Part shown: positions 30,670 to 38,716 of the stretch, piece by piece
How the letters are laid out: the number at the start of each line of letters is the position of its first letter
How positions within the stretch are numbered: position 1 is the first letter of the stretch
Source of the DNA: Pseudomonadota bacterium
GTDB taxonomy: Bacteria > Pseudomonadota > Alphaproteobacteria > Rhizobiales > Xanthobacteraceae
Length of the DNA stretch: 47,955 nt
Assembly: GCA_003576765.1 (NCBI GenBank)
Contig: QEVP01000017.1
Coordinates: 1-47,955 of the forward strand
Reading direction: 5' to 3'
Program-made: the position numbers and the translations under genes
Notes under the pieces: generated by a model
Told to the model about the DNA's origin: nothing
Seen by the model: the letters and a program-made list of their open reading frames with translations, nothing else
The model's database searches: none

Positions 30670-30723
30670 AACGCCATTCCGGTTTTGCCGATTACGGCGC
30701 AACCGGGATGGCGTTTGTTTTTT
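30670..30723 (+). terminator. Intrinsic terminator of the HU gene
   Basis: AACGCCATTCCGGTT (30670-30684) pairs with AACCGGGATGGCGTT (30701-30715) with one wobble, and TGTTTTTT follows. Confidence 0.9.
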
Positions 30724-30809
30724 AAGGCATGCAACGAGGTGACAGGTCCGCCGCCACCGTCATAATGGCTTGCATAGTGGCTTGGCTGCGTTCCAACCGG
30801 CTTACCTTC

Positions 30810-32063
30810 ATGACCCTGCCTTTACCTTACGACCACACCGTCACCGAGCGCTTTTTGCGCTACGTCACCATCGATACCCAGTCGGACCCCGACTCCTGCA
30901 CCTTCCCCTCCACCGAGAAGCAGAAGAACCTCGGCCGGCTCCTGGTGCGCGAACTGCACGAGATGGGGGTTGCCGACGCGGCGCTGGACGAGCACGGCTA
31001 CGTCTATGCCACGATCCCGGCGACCACCGACAAGGACGTGCCGGTGATCTGCTTCTGCTCGCACATGGACACCTCGCCCGATTGCCCGGGCGAAAACGTC
31101 AAGCCGCAGATCGTGCGCGACTACCGGGGTGGCGACATCGTGCTGCCGGCCGACCCGACGCAGGTGATCCGCGTCAGCGACAACCCGGCCCTGTCGGACC
31201 AGATCGGCCACGACATCATTACCACCGACGGCACCACGCTGCTCGGCGCCGACAACAAGGCCGGGATCGCCGAGATCATGGACGCCGCAAGGTTCCTGAT
31301 CAAGCATCCCGAAATCCCGCACGGCACCATCCGGCTGTTATTCACGCCGGACGAGGAGATCGGCCGCGGCGTGGACAAGGTGGACCTCGTTCGGCTCGGC
31401 GCGGCCTTCGCCTACACCATCGACGGCGAGACCGCCGGCCACATCGAGGACGAGACGTTCTCGGCCGATGCCGCCACCGTCATCATTCAGGGCGTCAGCA
31501 TCCATCCCGGTTTCGCCAAGGGCCGCATGGAGCACGCCATCAAGATCGCCGCCCGCATCGTCGAGCGGCTGCCGCAAGACACCTGCTCGCCGGAAACGAC
31601 CGAGGGCCAGGAGGGCTTCCTGCACCCCGTCGCCATCAACGGCACGCTGGAACGGGCAACGCTGAGCCTGATCGTGCGCGACTTCACGGTTGCCGGCCTG
31701 AAGCAGAAGGAGGCGCTGCTTGAGGATATCGTCCGCGAGGTGATGGCGGATTTTCCCCGCTCGACCTACACGCTGGAGATCAAGGAACAGTACCGCAACA
31801 TGAAAGAGGTGCTGGACCGCCACCCCGAGGTCGTCGCCCACGCCATGGAAGCGATCCGCCGCGCGGGGCTCGATCCGGTGCGCTCCAGCATTCGCGGCGG
31901 CACCGACGGCTCGCGGCTGTCGTTCATGGGGCTGCCCTGCCCCAACATCTTTGCCGGCGAGCATTCGTTCCACGCCCGCACCGAGTGGGTCAGCCGGCAG
32001 GACATGGAGAAGGCGGTCGCCACCATCGTGCATCTGGCGATGGTGTGGGAGGAGAGCGCTTGA
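30810..32063 (+). CDS. pepT: Peptidase T (tripeptide aminopeptidase)
   Basis: PepT removes the N-terminal residue of tripeptides with a dizinc centre. The 417-residue protein has CSHMDTSPDCPGENV (first metal His and catalytic Asp), GADNKAGIAEIM (bridging Asp), FTPDEEIGRGVDKVD (general-base Glu and metal Glu), GGTDGSRLSFMG and AGEHSFHARTEWV (last His ligand), all in family order. The start is set at ATG 30810 (MTLPLPYDHTVTERFLRYV), which matches the usual N-terminus; an upstream ATG at 30729 adds 27 atypical residues. Confidence 0.95.
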   Translation: MTLPLPYDHTVTERFLRYVTIDTQSDPDSCTFPSTEKQKNLGRLLVRELHEMGVADAALDEHGYVYATIPATTDKDVPVICFCSHMDTSPDCPGENVKPQIVRDYRGGDIVLPADPTQVIRVSDNPALSDQIGHDIITTDGTTLLGADNKAGIAEIMDAARFLIKHPEIPHGTIRLLFTPDEEIGRGVDKVDLVRLGAAFAYTIDGETAGHIEDETFSADAATVIIQGVSIHPGFAKGRMEHAIKIAARIVERLPQDTCSPETTEGQEGFLHPVAINGTLERATLSLIVRDFTVAGLKQKEALLEDIVREVMADFPRSTYTLEIKEQYRNMKEVLDRHPEVVAHAMEAIRRAGLDPVRSSIRGGTDGSRLSFMGLPCPNIFAGEHSFHARTEWVSRQDMEKAVATIVHLAMVWEESA

Positions 32064-32080
32064 TCTGTGCTTCCACCCTC

Positions 32081-32215
32081 GATCGTCATGCGCGGGACAT
32101 AGGCGTTCGGCAGAATGCCGTTCTTCGAACGGCTATGCCCGCGCATCCACGACTTGACGACCCCCTCCCTTGATCCCTCCCCGCTTGCGGGGAAGGATTG
32201 GGTGGGGGTGGATGG
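32081..32215. repeat. Palindromic intergenic repeats after pepT
   Basis: Two elements stand side by side. The first (about 32081-32160) has GTCATGCGCGGGACATA and, at the far end, TATGCCCGCGCATCCACGAC, with a hairpin around GTTCTTCGAAC. The second (about 32169-32213) reads CCCTCCCCGCTTGCGGGGAA followed by GGATTGGGTGGGGGTGG. Both look like dispersed repeats common in Bradyrhizobium relatives. The remaining stretch to 32394 shows no gene. Confidence 0.6.
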
Positions 32216-32394
32216 TCGGAACGAGCCCGGCCGTGACCGGCTGCGATGTTTCCACTAAAAGGTAAACACCAGCCTCCGTATTATCATTCCGTTAACGCAA
32301 ATATTTTCTTGCTTAAGCTCTGCCTTAATCATTTGTCGGCAAAGATTGCGGTAAAGAAACCGTTGCGTTCGCGTGCATGGTGTTGCGTTAAGCG

Positions 32395-34002
32395 ATGAGT
32401 CAGTCTGCCGATAGGCCCGAGGTCGTTCCCGTTCCGGCCGAGCCCGTCGCCGCGCCGTCGGCGCGCAGCCGCCGGCTCGCGCAGCAGCGCGTGCGCGAGG
32501 CGCGCGACCGCCTGACCTCGACCAGCGGCACGCGGCCGGCGTTCGACCACGAACTGCTGCGCCAGTATGCTCAGTCGCGCTTGTCGGCCTCCGCCGTCGT
32601 GATGCTGCTGGTGGTCGCCGCCGCCGGCATCTTCTCGTTCTGGGGACAGCCGCTTTCGACGGCGATGTGGGCCGGCAGCATTTTGTGCATTCACGTGCTG
32701 ATCGTACGGCACTGCCACCGGTTTCTGGCCGACACGCCCAACCCCGCCGAAACCCGCAAATGGCGCTTGCGCTTCACGCTGCTCGACTTTCTCTACGGGA
32801 TCTCGTGGGCGACGATTTTGATCTACCCGAGCGGATCGGGGGTGGTGAGCAACGTCCTGGTGATGGTCATCATGCTGTTGGTGATCGCCGTCTCCAGCAT
32901 GCTGGCGGCGAGCCTGCCAATCGCGGCTTTCGCGGCCACCGTCCCGGTCACGCTGGCCATCGCGCTCAACTTCGTCTCGCGCGATACGCTCGACAACTAC
33001 GTGCTGGCGCTGCTCGCGGTAGCGACGCAAGGCTATTTCGCGCTGCTCGCCCATCGCCTGCACTCGACCACGCTGGCGACGCTGGAAGCGCGCGCCGAAA
33101 AGGACGCGCTGATCGGCGAACTGGAGCAGGCCAAGGCGATCTCCGACGAGGCGCGCCGCCGGGCCGAATCCGCCAACGTCGCCAAGTCGCGCTTCCTCGC
33201 CCAGATGAGCCACGAACTGCGCACGCCGCTCAATGCCATTCTTGGCTTTTCCGAGGTGATGAAGAGCGAGATTTTCGGCGCGCACACGGTGCCGGCGTAC
33301 AAGGACTATTCCGCCGACATCCACAACTCGGGCGTTCACCTGCTCAACCTCATCAATGAAATTCTCGACCTGTCGCGCATCGAGGCCGGACGCTACGAAC
33401 TCAACGAGGAAGCCGTCACGCTGACCGAGGTGGTGGCTAACTGCCACCATCTTTTGAAGCTGCGCGCCACCAACCGCGGCATCACCATCCACGAACTGTT
33501 CGAGCAGAACATGCCGCGGGTGTGGGCCGACGAGCGCGCGACCCGGCAGGTGGTGCTGAACCTGCTGTCCAACGCCATCAAGTTCACCCCGCCCGGCGGC
33601 GAGATCTGGCTCAAGGTCGGATGGACCGCCTCCGGCGGGCAATATCTCAGCGTCAAGGACAACGGCTCGGGAATTCCGGAGGAGGAGATTCCGGTCGTGC
33701 TCGCCTCCTTCGGGCAAGGGACCAACTCCATCAAGTCCGCCGAACAGGGCGCGGGGCTCGGGCTGCCGATCGCCAAAAGCCTGATCGACCTGCACGGCGG
33801 CACTTTCACGCTGAAATCGAAGCTGCGCATCGGCACCGAGGTCATCGTCACCTTCCCGCCGGAACGGGTGATGTCGGCGCTGGCGCCGCTCAACGAGAAC
33901 TCGCCGCCGATCCAGCCGGAATGGGAGACCCCGGCAGCGCCGCCGCCGCGCCGGTCACGTCTTCGTCGGTCGCTTGCAAGCGATAGCGCGAGAGCGTCAT
34001 GA
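32395..34002 (+). CDS. Membrane sensor histidine kinase, DivJ/PleC/PdhS-like
   Basis: The 535-residue protein has an N-terminal cytosolic segment, about six membrane helices between residues 65 and 220 (for example SASAVVMLLVVAAAGIFSFW and VLVMVIMLLVIAVSSMLAAS), a coiled-coil linker, and a kinase core. The core has the H-box FLAQMSHELRTPLNAILGFS with the phospho-His at 273, NLLSNAIKFTPPGG, DNGSGIPEEEI, and GLGLPIAKSLIDLHGG. The FSEVMKSEIFG stretch after the H-box resembles cell-cycle kinases such as PleC, DivJ and PdhS. No response regulator is adjacent. A short Pro/Arg-rich tail overlaps the DUF1289 gene. Confidence 0.88.
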   Translation: MSQSADRPEVVPVPAEPVAAPSARSRRLAQQRVREARDRLTSTSGTRPAFDHELLRQYAQSRLSASAVVMLLVVAAAGIFSFWGQPLSTAMWAGSILCIHVLIVRHCHRFLADTPNPAETRKWRLRFTLLDFLYGISWATILIYPSGSGVVSNVLVMVIMLLVIAVSSMLAASLPIAAFAATVPVTLAIALNFVSRDTLDNYVLALLAVATQGYFALLAHRLHSTTLATLEARAEKDALIGELEQAKAISDEARRRAESANVAKSRFLAQMSHELRTPLNAILGFSEVMKSEIFGAHTVPAYKDYSADIHNSGVHLLNLINEILDLSRIEAGRYELNEEAVTLTEVVANCHHLLKLRATNRGITIHELFEQNMPRVWADERATRQVVLNLLSNAIKFTPPGGEIWLKVGWTASGGQYLSVKDNGSGIPEEEIPVVLASFGQGTNSIKSAEQGAGLGLPIAKSLIDLHGGTFTLKSKLRIGTEVIVTFPPERVMSALAPLNENSPPIQPEWETPAAPPPRRSRLRRSLASDSARAS

Positions 34003-34280
34003 TCGCCGTTGCACAGAGCCGCGGTGTTGCGGCAGGGTGGCGCATGGCCGACCCGACGCCGATCGACACCCCGTGCATTGCCGTCTGCGCGATCGACCCG
34101 CGCTGTGGGCTGTGCATCGGCTGCGGCCGCACCATGCAGGAAATCGGCCGTTGGGGCGGCATGACGCGCGACGAACGGCTTGCGATCATGGCCACGCTGG
34201 AGGAACGGCGGCGCGCCGCCGGGTTGCCGGACGACCCGTTTCAGGACGACGTCGGCGACGATCCGGACGCCACCAGATGA
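33999..34280 (+). CDS. DUF1289 family small Cys-rich protein
   Basis: The 93-residue product contains the DUF1289 core PCIAVCAIDPRCGLCIGCGR with four or more cysteines, followed by RTMQEIGRWGGMTRDERLAI. It may bind a metal or iron-sulphur cluster, but function is not established. ATG 33999 overlaps the kinase stop (ATGA) and has GAGAG upstream. ATG 34044 (MADPTPIDTP), preceded by AGGGTGG, is an equally good or better start and is closer to typical family members. Confidence 0.85.
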   Translation: MIAVAQSRGVAAGWRMADPTPIDTPCIAVCAIDPRCGLCIGCGRTMQEIGRWGGMTRDERLAIMATLEERRRAAGLPDDPFQDDVGDDPDATR

Positions 34281-34290
34281 GGGACATGGC

Positions 34291-34803
34291 GTGATCCGTT
34301 TGCTGCTCATCGTCGCGATGGTGGCCGGCACGGCGGGCACGGTGATGGCCTATGGCGACCCGCACCGTCTGGCCCAGGCGCGCGAACTGTTCACCGAGCT
34401 TCTGATCCGCGCGCGCGGACCGCAGCCGCGCGTCGTCGAAATCCCGCGCACCGCCAGCGGCGAATTCACGCTCCGCGCCAGCATCAACGGCATCAACGCG
34501 CCGATGGTGGTCGACACCGGCGCGACCTCCGTGGTGCTGACCTATGAGACCGCGAAAGCCGCCGGCCTGCCGCTGGAGATGCTCGACTACGGCGTGCCGG
34601 TGGAGACCGTGAACGGCCGCACCCACGCCGCGCGGCTGACGCTCGACCGCGTCGCCATCGGTGGCCTGGTCGAACGCGCGGTGCCGGCATTGGTGGTGCC
34701 GCGCGGGCAGATGAAGACCAACCTGCTCGGCATGAGCTTCCTCGACCGGCTGGAAAGCTGGGAGGTGCGCACCGACAAGCTCAAGATGTACGGCTATCCG
34801 TAA
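34291..34803 (+). CDS. Retropepsin-like clan AA aspartic protease (TIGR02281 type)
   Basis: The 170-residue protein begins with a GTG at 34291, preceded by GAGGGA, and has an N-terminal membrane anchor (LLLIVAMVAGTAGTVMAYG). The soluble part has FTLRASINGINAPMVVDTGA followed by TSVVLTYE, the DTGA/T active-site motif of a single-domain pepsin fold that must dimerise, then RVAIGGLVERAVPALVV and LLGMSFLDRLESWEV, the second conserved block. Rhizobial members are periplasm-facing and of unknown substrate. It lies ten bases after the DUF1289 gene. Confidence 0.88.
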   Translation: MIRLLLIVAMVAGTAGTVMAYGDPHRLAQARELFTELLIRARGPQPRVVEIPRTASGEFTLRASINGINAPMVVDTGATSVVLTYETAKAAGLPLEMLDYGVPVETVNGRTHAARLTLDRVAIGGLVERAVPALVVPRGQMKTNLLGMSFLDRLESWEVRTDKLKMYGYP

Positions 34804-34821
34804 TACGGACGTGAGCAGCGA

Positions 34822-35811
34822 TCAGGCCGCCACCGCTGCCTCGTCGCGCACGCAATCGAGCGCGGCTTGCAGCACCTCGAAACCCGCGCCCGGCCTCACC
34901 CCCTGCTCCGCCAGCATGCGACGGAAGGCGCGCGCACCCGGCACGCCATGAAATGCCCCGACCATGTGACGGGTGATGGCGTGCAGCCGACCGCCCGCCG
35001 CGAGATGCGCTTCGATATAGGGCCGCATCGCCAATAGCACCGCCTTCATGTCGGCATGCGGGGGCGGCTCGCCAAACACTTCTGCATCGACCGCCAATAG
35101 CCGCCACGGCTCCTGATACGCCGCGCGTCCCATCATCACCCCATCGACGTGGGCAAGATGCTGCCGTGCTTCCTCGATGCTGCCGATCCCGCCGTTGACG
35201 ATGACGGGCACCCGCGGCAGCGCCGCCTTGAGACGGTAGACGCGATCGTAATCGAGCGGCGGGATGTCGCGGTTCTCCTTCGGCGACAGCCCCTTGAGCC
35301 ATGCCTTGCGGGCGTGGACGACCAGCGCGTCGGCGCCGGCCGCGACCACCGCGTTCGCCAGCGCACCGAGCGCGGCCTCGGGGTCCTGATCGTCGATGCC
35401 GATGCGGCATTTCACCGTGACGGGAACGCGCACTGCCGCTTTCATGGTCGCAACGCAATCGCCGACAAGCTGCGGCTCCGCCATCAGGCAGGCGCCGAAG
35501 CGGCCGTCCTGCACGCGGTCGGACGGACAGCCGACGTTGAGGTTGATCTCGTCGTAGCCGAAATCCTCGCCGATCTTCGCGCATCTGGCGAGGTCGGCCG
35601 GCACGCTGCCGCCGAGTTGCAGCGCTACGGGATGCTCACTCGCATCGAACCCGATCAGCCGCGCGCGATCGCCATGGATCACCGCTCCCGTCGTTACCAT
35701 CTCGGTGTAGAGCAGCGCCCGGCGCGTGAGCCGGCGATGGAAGACGCGGCAATGCCGATCGGTCCAGTCCATCATCGGTGCCACGGAAATTCGGCGATCT
35801 AAACCATTCAT
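34822..35811 (-). CDS. dusA: tRNA-dihydrouridine(20/20a) synthase
   Basis: DusA reduces uridine 20/20a in the D loop of tRNAs using FMN and NADPH. The protein has RRISVAPMMDWTDRHCRVFH (FMN-barrel start), YDEINLNVGCPSDRVQDGRF followed by GACLM with the catalytic Cys, VTVKCRIGIDDQDP, VHARKAWLKGLSPKENR with DIPPLDY (DusA-type), and VIVNGGIGSIEEARQHL. The start used, ATG 35811 (MNGLDRR), gives 329 residues, typical of DusA. An ATG at 35832 would add seven. It converges on the protease gene, 18 bases away. Confidence 0.93.
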   Translation of the reverse strand: MNGLDRRISVAPMMDWTDRHCRVFHRRLTRRALLYTEMVTTGAVIHGDRARLIGFDASEHPVALQLGGSVPADLARCAKIGEDFGYDEINLNVGCPSDRVQDGRFGACLMAEPQLVGDCVATMKAAVRVPVTVKCRIGIDDQDPEAALGALANAVVAAGADALVVHARKAWLKGLSPKENRDIPPLDYDRVYRLKAALPRVPVIVNGGIGSIEEARQHLAHVDGVMMGRAAYQEPWRLLAVDAEVFGEPPPHADMKAVLLAMRPYIEAHLAAGGRLHAITRHMVGAFHGVPGARAFRRMLAEQGVRPGAGFEVLQAALDCVRDEAAVAA

Positions 35812-36139
35812 TTCGTTTATCTTTTCACCCATTAGTCGGTCCGATACCCTTCGACACAATTCAGCAATTTATCAGGCAGGTCCTTGCCACCACCATCCCG
35901 TTTTACGATTTCGCTGCCGACGATCGGCGGATATTTGTCGTGAGTTTTTCGTTGCTGTACACATCGTGCACACGCGGGGCGTTCGTAAGGACTTCCACAG
36001 GTCCACGCTCGCTTGAGGCGGAAGCACTGGCGGAATCGAAATCCGTCACCATGGCGTTGGCCGACGCCGCCTTCAACGAGACCACATCGATACGACTCAG
36101 CATCTATCAGACACACGATCCTGCATGAGCGTGGTTCAA

Positions 36140-36164
36140 GGAACAGGTGATGTTTGGGCGCGTT
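36140..36164 (+). promoter_or_regulatory. EcfG-type general stress promoter
   Basis: GGAAC (36140-36144), 16 bases, then CGTT (36161-36164) is an exact match to the sigma-EcfG consensus GGAAC-N16/17-CGTT known from Bradyrhizobium and related bacteria. It lies 50 bases before the ATG of the receiver-protein gene. The rest of the 35812-36139 gap shows no gene. Confidence 0.78.
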
Positions 36165-36213
36165 AGTCTATCAAGACCGATCGAACGAGGAGTTGCTGCA
36201 CCGGGAGGACAAT

Positions 36214-36645
36214 ATGGCCCTGATCGACACTGAAACGACTGTTATCGATGTCGCTTCCCCCAGACATGGAACGACATCTGCACCGGCAATCCTGCTTGTG
36301 GAAGACGAAGTGCTTTTGCGCATGGTAACAGCCGATCATTTGCGCGCCTTGGGCTATATGGTGCTCGAAGCGGCCAATGCCAGCGAAGCGATCAAAATGC
36401 TTCAAAGTACGGTCCATATCGACGCGGTACTCTCGGATATCAGGATGCCAGACGAACGGAACGGCGTCGCGCTGGCTCGCTGGATTAAGACACATCGCCC
36501 TGACCTTCCCGTTGTCCTGGTGTCGGGAGAGGAGCCGCCCAGCATAAGCCCGAATGAGATCGAAGCATTCTTTGCCAAGCCATACTACGTCGACGATATC
36601 GTTGACTTTATCGCTACCCGGCTTGCCAACGGCCCGGTATCGTGA
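36214..36645 (+). CDS. Stand-alone response regulator receiver protein
   Basis: The 143-residue protein is a single receiver domain after a leader of about 24 residues. The acidic pocket is LLVEDE (Glu30, Asp31), the phospho-acceptor is Asp75 in VLSDIRMPD, the switch Ser is 104 in VLVSGEE, and Lys122 in FFAKPYYVDD is the conserved lysine. There is no output domain, so it must act by binding a partner or relaying phosphate. GGGAGGA sits five bases before ATG 36214. An exact EcfG promoter lies upstream, which places the gene in the general stress regulon by inference. A nearby kinase encoded at 37596-38708 is one possible partner. Confidence 0.9.
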   Translation: MALIDTETTVIDVASPRHGTTSAPAILLVEDEVLLRMVTADHLRALGYMVLEAANASEAIKMLQSTVHIDAVLSDIRMPDERNGVALARWIKTHRPDLPVVLVSGEEPPSISPNEIEAFFAKPYYVDDIVDFIATRLANGPVS

Positions 36646-36957
36646 CCGCCCCTTCGGCGGTTGTCTCCGATATCGGCTTTTTGCTCGATCACGCCTTGCT
36701 TCGGACGCCGTCAGCGTCTATGTTGAAAAGCGTCGATGTTGCCCGTTGAACATTGTTTCTAGCGCCATCTACGCTGTTGGCGATCTTCCTCCTCAAAATC
36801 GATTTCGACCGTTTGCCTTGCGCGATGCACGGCAAGCAATTTTCCATGCGTTTCTGGCCTTTGACCACGGATGGACTGGCACTGACCATCGAAGCGCATG
36901 GAGAAGGCCGGGTTCGCTCGGTCCTTTTTTGTTTTACAACTCTAAGGACATGACCAC
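36646..36957. other. Gap with a terminator-like hairpin before a small gene
   Basis: No protein frame here looks real. A hairpin ACCGCCCCTTCGGCGGT begins at 36647, and a plus-strand terminator ends at 36930, so a short transcript may lie between them. Confidence 0.5.
36906..36930 (+). terminator. Intrinsic terminator or attenuator
   Basis: CCGGG and CTCGG pair around a TTCG tetraloop, extended by GG/CC with one bulge, and six T residues follow (36925-36930). It stands only 28 bases before the start of the next gene. Confidence 0.65.
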
Positions 36958-37206
36958 ATGGGTATAACCATCACCAAGGATAATCTATTCCGGCCGATGC
37001 GATCGAGAATGGAAACCCGCGCCGATATCACGGATCAAGCCGCACGGGCGTTCATCCGCGCCGAATCCGAGCAGCGCGACGCCAACACCGCAAGACTGCG
37101 GCAGGCCCGACTGGAGAATGAGGCGAAATGCGCTGCCGCGCAGGCCGCCGTCAGCCCATGCCAAGCGAAAGCGGCACCACCTCGGCGTGCCAGATCCGTG
37201 ATATAA
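36958..37206 (+). CDS. Small hypothetical protein, helical and charged
   Basis: The 82-residue product is not recognised as a named family. It has the stretch ADITDQAARAFIRAESEQRD followed by ANTARLRQARLENEAKCAAA, which predicts one long amphipathic helix, then a basic end (PPRRARSVI). No signal peptide or membrane helix is visible. AAGGA lies nine bases before the ATG. Similar short proteins are, from memory, frequent in Bradyrhizobium relatives, but I cannot name one with known function. Confidence 0.65.
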   Translation: MGITITKDNLFRPMRSRMETRADITDQAARAFIRAESEQRDANTARLRQARLENEAKCAAAQAAVSPCQAKAAPPRRARSVI

Positions 37207-37235
37207 TGGGATAACAAAAGTCCCGAGAATACGTG

Positions 37236-37478
37236 ATGAACAACGTTGTCACGCTGCACGCCGAGAAGCGCTGGAAAGCCGTCATCGAGTATCGAAGCGA
37301 TGAAGGCGTCACGAGCGTCGAGCACTATTTCGAGGAAATATCGGACCTGCACCTCATTATCGAGCACGGACCTGACTGGAATCTCCTGATCCGCTGCATC
37401 GTCACCCTGAACCGCCCTGATGACGGGGAGGAACAGAACAGCGTCGAAAAGGCGCGTCGGGACGAACGCTTGGCCTGA
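37236..37478 (+). CDS. Small hypothetical protein, 80 residues
   Basis: The product starts MNNVVTLHAEKRWKAVIEYR and continues with alternating charged and hydrophobic residues (VEHYFEEISDLHLIIEHGPD, WNLLIRCIVTLNRP), suggesting a small alpha/beta domain. No family or active site is recognised. ATG 37236 directly follows an in-frame GTG, with GAGA upstream. The gene is in the same direction as the previous small gene, 29 bases away, and converges on the kinase gene. Confidence 0.7.
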   Translation: MNNVVTLHAEKRWKAVIEYRSDEGVTSVEHYFEEISDLHLIIEHGPDWNLLIRCIVTLNRPDDGEEQNSVEKARRDERLA

Positions 37479-37595
37479 TATAGGTGCGCCCGGATAACTG
37501 TTTCCTCGACCTCGGAGCGCGTCTCGCCCTTCGGCGCCAGCACGTCGTCGTCAAGCGGCACCTCGATGTCACCCGTGCAAGCAGCCCACGGATCG

Positions 37596-38708
37596 TCAGA
37601 TTGCTGCCGTCGGTGATGAGCTGCAAGGTAGAAACAAATGGATACTCGTTCCTCGACCGACTTCACTGTCGATGTGAACGTGGCCTTCCGATTGCCGGAC
37701 AAATCCGTAAACCTGACTCAGCCCCAGTCCGGTGCCCTCGCCTTCGCCCTTGGTCGTGAAGAACGGCTCGAATACATGAGCCACAATCTCGCGGCTCATC
37801 CCGCAGCCGGTATCTCGAACGGTGATCCGGGAGAATGAAGCTGTAGAGTTCTCCAATTCCTCGACGTCGCTCAGGACGTCCCGGCTCGTTTCAATGGTGA
37901 GCACACCGGCACCGGCCATCGCATCCCGGGCATTGACCGCGAGATTGAGGATCGCCGTATCGAGTTGATCGGGATCGATCAGGACCGGACACGACGCTTT
38001 ATCAAGATCAAGCTCGACCCGAATGCCGCTGCCCAGCGTGCGGTCCAGCAAGCTTGTGAGAGAACGGATTCGTTCGTTCAAATCGGTGACTTGCGGGCTC
38101 AATACCTGTCGGCGAGAAAAGGCCAGCAGACGATGCGTGAGTGCGCTGCCATTCTGCGTCCGCCTCAGCAATTCCTCTATCAAGGTTGCCACCTTCGGAT
38201 CGTTGGGGTCTTGCGCAAGCCGCTTTTCCAAGAGCCGCAACCCCGATTCAAAGACGGCAATCAGATTATTGAAATCATGGACAATACCGGCTGCAAGCCG
38301 GCCGACGGCTTCAAGCTTCTGCGACTGGCGCTGACGCTCTTCCTGCGCTCGGCGAGCCGAGATGTCGCGCAGGCTTGCAAGAAGAGCTGGCTTGCCATCC
38401 CACGACACTTCGACGACGCGCATTTCGACTTCGGCCGGCTTTCCGCCGGGGCGATGCACGGTGATCTCAGCCGTCTCGCCGCGTGCGATGGGCCGCCCGA
38501 GCGGAACATGGAGCAAGTCCTCGCGCGAATGACCAAGTATCTTTCCGGCTGCCGGATTGGCGTAAAGCACCGCGCCGGAGAGATCGACGACGAGGACGCC
38601 GTCCGCGGTGTTCTCGATCAGCAGGCGAAAGCTCGGCTGGCTGATTCCGGTCAGCCGGGAATCGTCGACCGGCTCCAAAACCTCAGCCAGACCTCGCTCC
38701 GTATTCAT
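37596..38708 (-). CDS. Soluble PAS-histidine kinase coupled to kaiC
   Basis: The 370-residue protein has no membrane helix. A PAS domain covers about residues 25-118 (FRLLIENTADGVLVVDLSGA, then GHSREDL and SLRDISARRA). It is followed by a dimerisation/phospho-acceptor helix with GRLAAGIVHDFNNLIAVFES (His144) and an ATPase domain with LNLAVNARDAM, VRDTGCGMS and GTGLGLSQVYGFV. The HDFNN H-box is typical of NtrB/hybrid-like kinases. ATG 38708 has GAGGA five bases upstream; the kaiC stop lies just before it, so the two are co-translated. By position it is the likely output kinase of the Kai proteins, but it lacks the KaiB-like domain of cyanobacterial SasA. Confidence 0.9.
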   Translation of the reverse strand: MNTERGLAEVLEPVDDSRLTGISQPSFRLLIENTADGVLVVDLSGAVLYANPAAGKILGHSREDLLHVPLGRPIARGETAEITVHRPGGKPAEVEMRVVEVSWDGKPALLASLRDISARRAQEERQRQSQKLEAVGRLAAGIVHDFNNLIAVFESGLRLLEKRLAQDPNDPKVATLIEELLRRTQNGSALTHRLLAFSRRQVLSPQVTDLNERIRSLTSLLDRTLGSGIRVELDLDKASCPVLIDPDQLDTAILNLAVNARDAMAGAGVLTIETSRDVLSDVEELENSTASFSRITVRDTGCGMSREIVAHVFEPFFTTKGEGEGTGLGLSQVYGFVRQSEGHVHIDSEVGRGTSIHLFLPCSSSPTAAI

Positions 38709-38716
38709 GGCGGTCC

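Noticed and set aside
36753..36953. 66-codon plus-strand frame in the gap after the receiver gene
   Set aside because: No ribosome binding site, and it runs through the terminator hairpin.
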